Shown: piece by piece, positions 61,806-64,000 of the stretch
Position numbering within the stretch: position 1 is the first letter of the stretch
How the letters are laid out: each line of letters starts with the position of its first letter
Notes under the pieces: generated by a model
The model's input: only the letters and a program-made list of their open reading frames with translations
Database searches by the model: none
Told to the model about the DNA's origin: nothing
Assembly: GCF_000251105.1 (NCBI RefSeq)
Contig: NC_017034.1
Location: forward strand, 1,860,001 to 1,924,000
Reading direction: 5' to 3'
DNA length: 64,000 bases
Origin: Methanocella conradii HZ254
GTDB taxonomy: Archaea > Halobacteriota > Methanocellia > Methanocellales > Methanocellaceae
Made by a program: the position numbers and the translations under genes

Positions 61806-62675
61806 ATGACACCGCAAAAAAAGCAGGTTTGTATTCATGGGCCTGGCGAGCTGATTCACGTTGATTGCGCCAGCCATGTGTACCCTGATGGGAGCGTCGG
61901 CATCCACGATATGTGCTTCAGGGTGATGGAGCGTGAGGTCGTGGCGCTTTGCGGCCCTAACGGCTCGGGTAAATCCACCCTTATCGAGCACTTGAACGGA
62001 TTGCTATCGCCGTCCAGCGGCTCCGTGGCCGTCATGGGCAGGGACATGGGAGGGCTGAAAAAGGATATCTGGCGCTACGTCGGCGTGGTCTTTCAGCGGT
62101 CCGACGACCAGCTATTCGCGCCCACGGTGCTGGATGACGTCATGTTCGGGCCTCTCAACATGGGCATGTCCGTTGAGGATGCGAGGGCGGCCGCCATTGA
62201 CGCCCTTAAAGCGGTCGGCGCCATGGGCCTCGAGAATAAGGTGCCAGCTTATTTGAGCGGCGGGCAGAAGAGGCTCGTTTGCATAGCCGGCGTGCTGGCG
62301 ATGAAGCCGAAGGTCATAGCCATGGATGAGCCTACGTCTGACCTGGACCCGCAGCATTCTGAGGCCGTTGAAAAGATCATACTCGGCTTGAGAGAGAATG
62401 GCGTCAGCGTGGTGGTGGCCACCCATGACCTTGACATGGCCGCGAGGATAGCCGATCGAATCTGCATCGTCAAGGATGGCTCCATCATAGCCGAGGGTCG
62501 CCCCTCCGAGATATTCTATGATGAAGAATTATTAAGCATGGCGGGCCTTAAGCCGCCGGGCGTCGTGCGCATATGCCAGGAAATCCTTAAAAGCGCCGGC
62601 GTTGGGCACTCGGAGCGCCCCGTGACAGCCGATGAGCTCGTCCACCTGATATCAGGCCTCATAACTAAACGTTGA
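61806..62675 (+). CDS. cbiO: ECF cobalt/nickel transporter ATPase CbiO
   Basis: 289 residues from ATG 61806. Walker A GPNGSGKST, Q-loop FQRSDDQLFAPTVLDDVMFGPLN (diagnostic of ECF ATPases), signature LSGGQKRLV, Walker B VIAMDEPTSDLDP, switch His in ATHDLDM. The ribosome site AGGTGAT at 61789-61795 could also serve TTG 61800. It follows cbiQ by 17 bases. Confidence 0.92.
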   Translation: MTPQKKQVCIHGPGELIHVDCASHVYPDGSVGIHDMCFRVMEREVVALCGPNGSGKSTLIEHLNGLLSPSSGSVAVMGRDMGGLKKDIWRYVGVVFQRSDDQLFAPTVLDDVMFGPLNMGMSVEDARAAAIDALKAVGAMGLENKVPAYLSGGQKRLVCIAGVLAMKPKVIAMDEPTSDLDPQHSEAVEKIILGLRENGVSVVVATHDLDMAARIADRICIVKDGSIIAEGRPSEIFYDEELLSMAGLKPPGVVRICQEILKSAGVGHSERPVTADELVHLISGLITKR

Positions 62676-62776
62676 CCTTCCATGCCATTAAATCATGAGC
62701 GTCGCCACTAATTTGGTATCTGGCCAAACCTTTATATCCTCATGCGGCGTAAAATATCCTGGTGGGGAGGTCACAA

Positions 62777-63430
62777 ATGGCACACATACACCTCGAAGAC
62801 GGCTCGTTCACAGTATTCTGGGCCATCGCATGGTGGCTGGTCGCTATAGCCGTCATAAGCTTGAGCATAATATGGCTAAGAAAGATAAAGAAGGTTGACG
62901 GCCGGATCATCACCGTAGCCGGGCTGTGTACGGCCGCCGCATTTGCCATTTTTCAGATAAGCATACCCATCGCCGGCGGCGTGCACCTGAACCTTACCCC
63001 GCTCATCGGCATACTCACGGGGCCGGCGGTCGGCAGCCTTATCGTGCTCATCGTCAACATTTTCTCCGCCGCCATAGGCCACGGCGGCTGGGGGCTGATC
63101 GGCGCAAACTGCCTTATAAACATCACTGAGCTAACCTCTGCATATTTCATCTATAAGGGAATGGAGAGGCTTACAAAAAGCGTTTTCGCCCGGGCTGGCG
63201 TGGCAACGCTGCTGGGCCTCTTCATCGGTAACGTGGCCATGATAGCAATCATACTGGCATCAGGCATACAGGGAGTGAATCAAAGCAAAGCAGACATCCT
63301 CTGGGGCCTTTCTCTGATCGCGGGCATAAACATGATGGTCGCGGTAATCGAGGCAGCGGTCACCGGATACGTCATATCTTATATAAGTAAGGTTAGGCCA
63401 GACATGCTGAAGGAGGCCTTATACGCCTGA
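62777..63430 (+). CDS. cbiM: ECF cobalt/nickel transporter substrate component CbiM
   Basis: 217 residues from ATG 62777 (GGAGGT six bases upstream). Seven membrane helices. The N-terminus MAHIHLEDGS differs from the usual MHI/MHM start. If Met1 is removed, which Ala2 favours, His again becomes residue 2, restoring the canonical metal-binding arrangement. GGVHLNLTPL and AAIGHGGWGLIGAN are family motifs with further His. The 100-base gap after cbiO contains a possible internal promoter (CTTTATATCC). Confidence 0.87.
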   Translation: MAHIHLEDGSFTVFWAIAWWLVAIAVISLSIIWLRKIKKVDGRIITVAGLCTAAAFAIFQISIPIAGGVHLNLTPLIGILTGPAVGSLIVLIVNIFSAAIGHGGWGLIGANCLINITELTSAYFIYKGMERLTKSVFARAGVATLLGLFIGNVAMIAIILASGIQGVNQSKADILWGLSLIAGINMMVAVIEAAVTGYVISYISKVRPDMLKEALYA

Positions 63431-63440
63431 AAAAAATAAC

Positions 63441-63692
63441 ATGGGACCGGCCATCTTTATAGTTTTAATTTTTATATTCATTGCCGTGGGCATATCCGCA
63501 TACCTGATGTCAGGAAATAAAGGCATCGAGGAGAGGTTCAGCCAGGCGCTGGGGCTTGGCGAGGGCGGAGAAGAGGAGGCTGGAGGAGGCCTGTTCGGCT
63601 TCAAGGTCGAGGGCAACATCCTGCTATATGCCATAATTCTTGTAGCGCTTATCATCGTTTGTGCCGTGTTGATAAAAATATTCAAGGTTTAG
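63441..63692 (+). CDS. CbiN/PDGLE-like small membrane component
   Basis: 83 residues, two membrane helices (about 4-24 and 60-81). The external loop has NKGIEERFSQALGL, reminiscent of the PDGLE motif found in CbiN-like accessory proteins, and a Gly/Glu-rich stretch. It sits directly after cbiM, where CbiN or PDGLE proteins normally lie. The 3' end overlaps the convergent gene by 11 bases. Confidence 0.7.
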   Translation: MGPAIFIVLIFIFIAVGISAYLMSGNKGIEERFSQALGLGEGGEEEAGGGLFGFKVEGNILLYAIILVALIIVCAVLIKIFKV

Positions 63693-64000
63693 ATGGCCGG
63701 TACCTGGCCGCCTCCGGCTCCTTCAGGCCGTGGCCGGTGACCAGCGAGACCACTTTCAGGCCCTTTTCTATCATACCGTTCTCATACGCCTTCATGAGCC
63801 CGGCCGTGCTCAATGCGCCCGACAGCTCTGCAAAAATGCCCTCCTCCCTGGCAAGCATGTCACGCACGCGGATTGCCTCATCGTCAGAGACCGCTATTCC
63901 GATGCCTCCCGACTCCCTCAGCGCCTTGAGCGCCCAGCTCCCATCCAGAGGGTCGCCGCAGGCCACCGCGTCCATGAGCGTGTGCGGCTGGACAGGCTCT
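63682..64000 (-). CDS. thrC: Threonine synthase-like PLP enzyme (3' end only)
   Basis: The last about 105 codons lie in the window, with the rest beyond 64000. EPVQPHTLMDAVACGDP, RESGGIGIAVSDDE, and EGIFAELSGALSTAG match the C-terminal part of archaeal threonine synthases, including the cofactor phosphate-side region. The tail VVSLVTGHGLKEPEAA is typical. The N-terminal PLP Lys is outside the window. Confidence 0.82.
   Translation of the reverse strand, partial: EPVQPHTLMDAVACGDPLDGSWALKALRESGGIGIAVSDDEAIRVRDMLAREEGIFAELSGALSTAGLMKAYENGMIEKGLKVVSLVTGHGLKEPEAARYRPSKP

Overview
The window looks like the chromosome of a methanogenic archaeon. Direct support: methenyl-tetrahydromethanopterin cyclohydrolase (mch), ribosomal protein L40e, archaemetzincin, a DUF371 protein, an HVO_0476-type zinc-finger protein, the archaeal riboflavin/F420-pathway reductase arfC, TATA-like boxes in front of genes, and GGTGA/GGAGG-type ribosome-binding sites. 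The GC-rich backbone and gene mix suggest a Methanocella-like organism (order Methanocellales); that placement is my inference and was not tested by any search.

Layout. 1-14.2 kb: a PAS sensor cut by the window edge, secreted Thr/Pro-linker proteins, a cinA-like / M29-like peptidase / alaX operon, SAM hydrolase and arfC, a lone receiver protein, an AIR-synthase-like protein, a thioredoxin-TPR protein, a methyltransferase, a second M29-like peptidase next to an M3-type peptidase, and a MntA-HepT toxin-antitoxin pair. 14.3-14.7 kb is a structured non-coding remnant that resembles an IS200/IS605 end. 14.7-21.6 kb is a phosphate block on the minus strand: AbrB-PhoU regulator, a tiny Cys-rich protein, pstS-pstC-pstA-pstB-phoU and two metallophosphoesterases. 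21.7-26.5 kb: rlmE, a DedA protein, mch, a palindromic repeat region, a PHP phosphoesterase and a degenerate alpha/beta hydrolase.

26.6-41.7 kb is an accessory island that starts exactly at a tRNA-Gly(CCC) gene. The type III restriction subunit (Res) takes its last codons from the antisense strand of that tRNA. It is followed by the Mod methylase, whose target-recognition segment is strikingly AT-rich, then by a ParA-like ATPase overlapping a HEPN RNase gene, two decayed copies of one IS1-like element, an unknown AT-rich gene, a frameshifted DUF4411 PIN gene with an XRE-ImmA/IrrE partner, a PD-(D/E)XK nuclease, an orphan HicB, a TerB-like protein, and a membrane protein that joins an AN1 zinc finger to a transglutaminase fold. 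I rate the ParA-HEPN pair, and the island around it, as the best candidate for an under-described system.

42-64 kb returns to backbone: an ArsR-type regulator with an OPT transporter, a DEAD-box helicase with a structured leader, a GIY-YIG (DUF123) protein, archaemetzincin, Pcm, small conserved archaeal proteins, a second PAS kinase related to the first gene, a secreted subtilase, and a surface-sugar operon (two GlmU-like enzymes, GlmM, two epimerase/reductase proteins). In that operon glmS survives only as a 141-codon remnant with two in-frame deletions. The window ends with L40e, a DtxR-like regulator driving a cobalt/nickel ECF transporter (CbiQ, CbiO, CbiM, CbiN-like), and the 3' end of a threonine synthase gene. 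No CRISPR array and no rRNA were seen.
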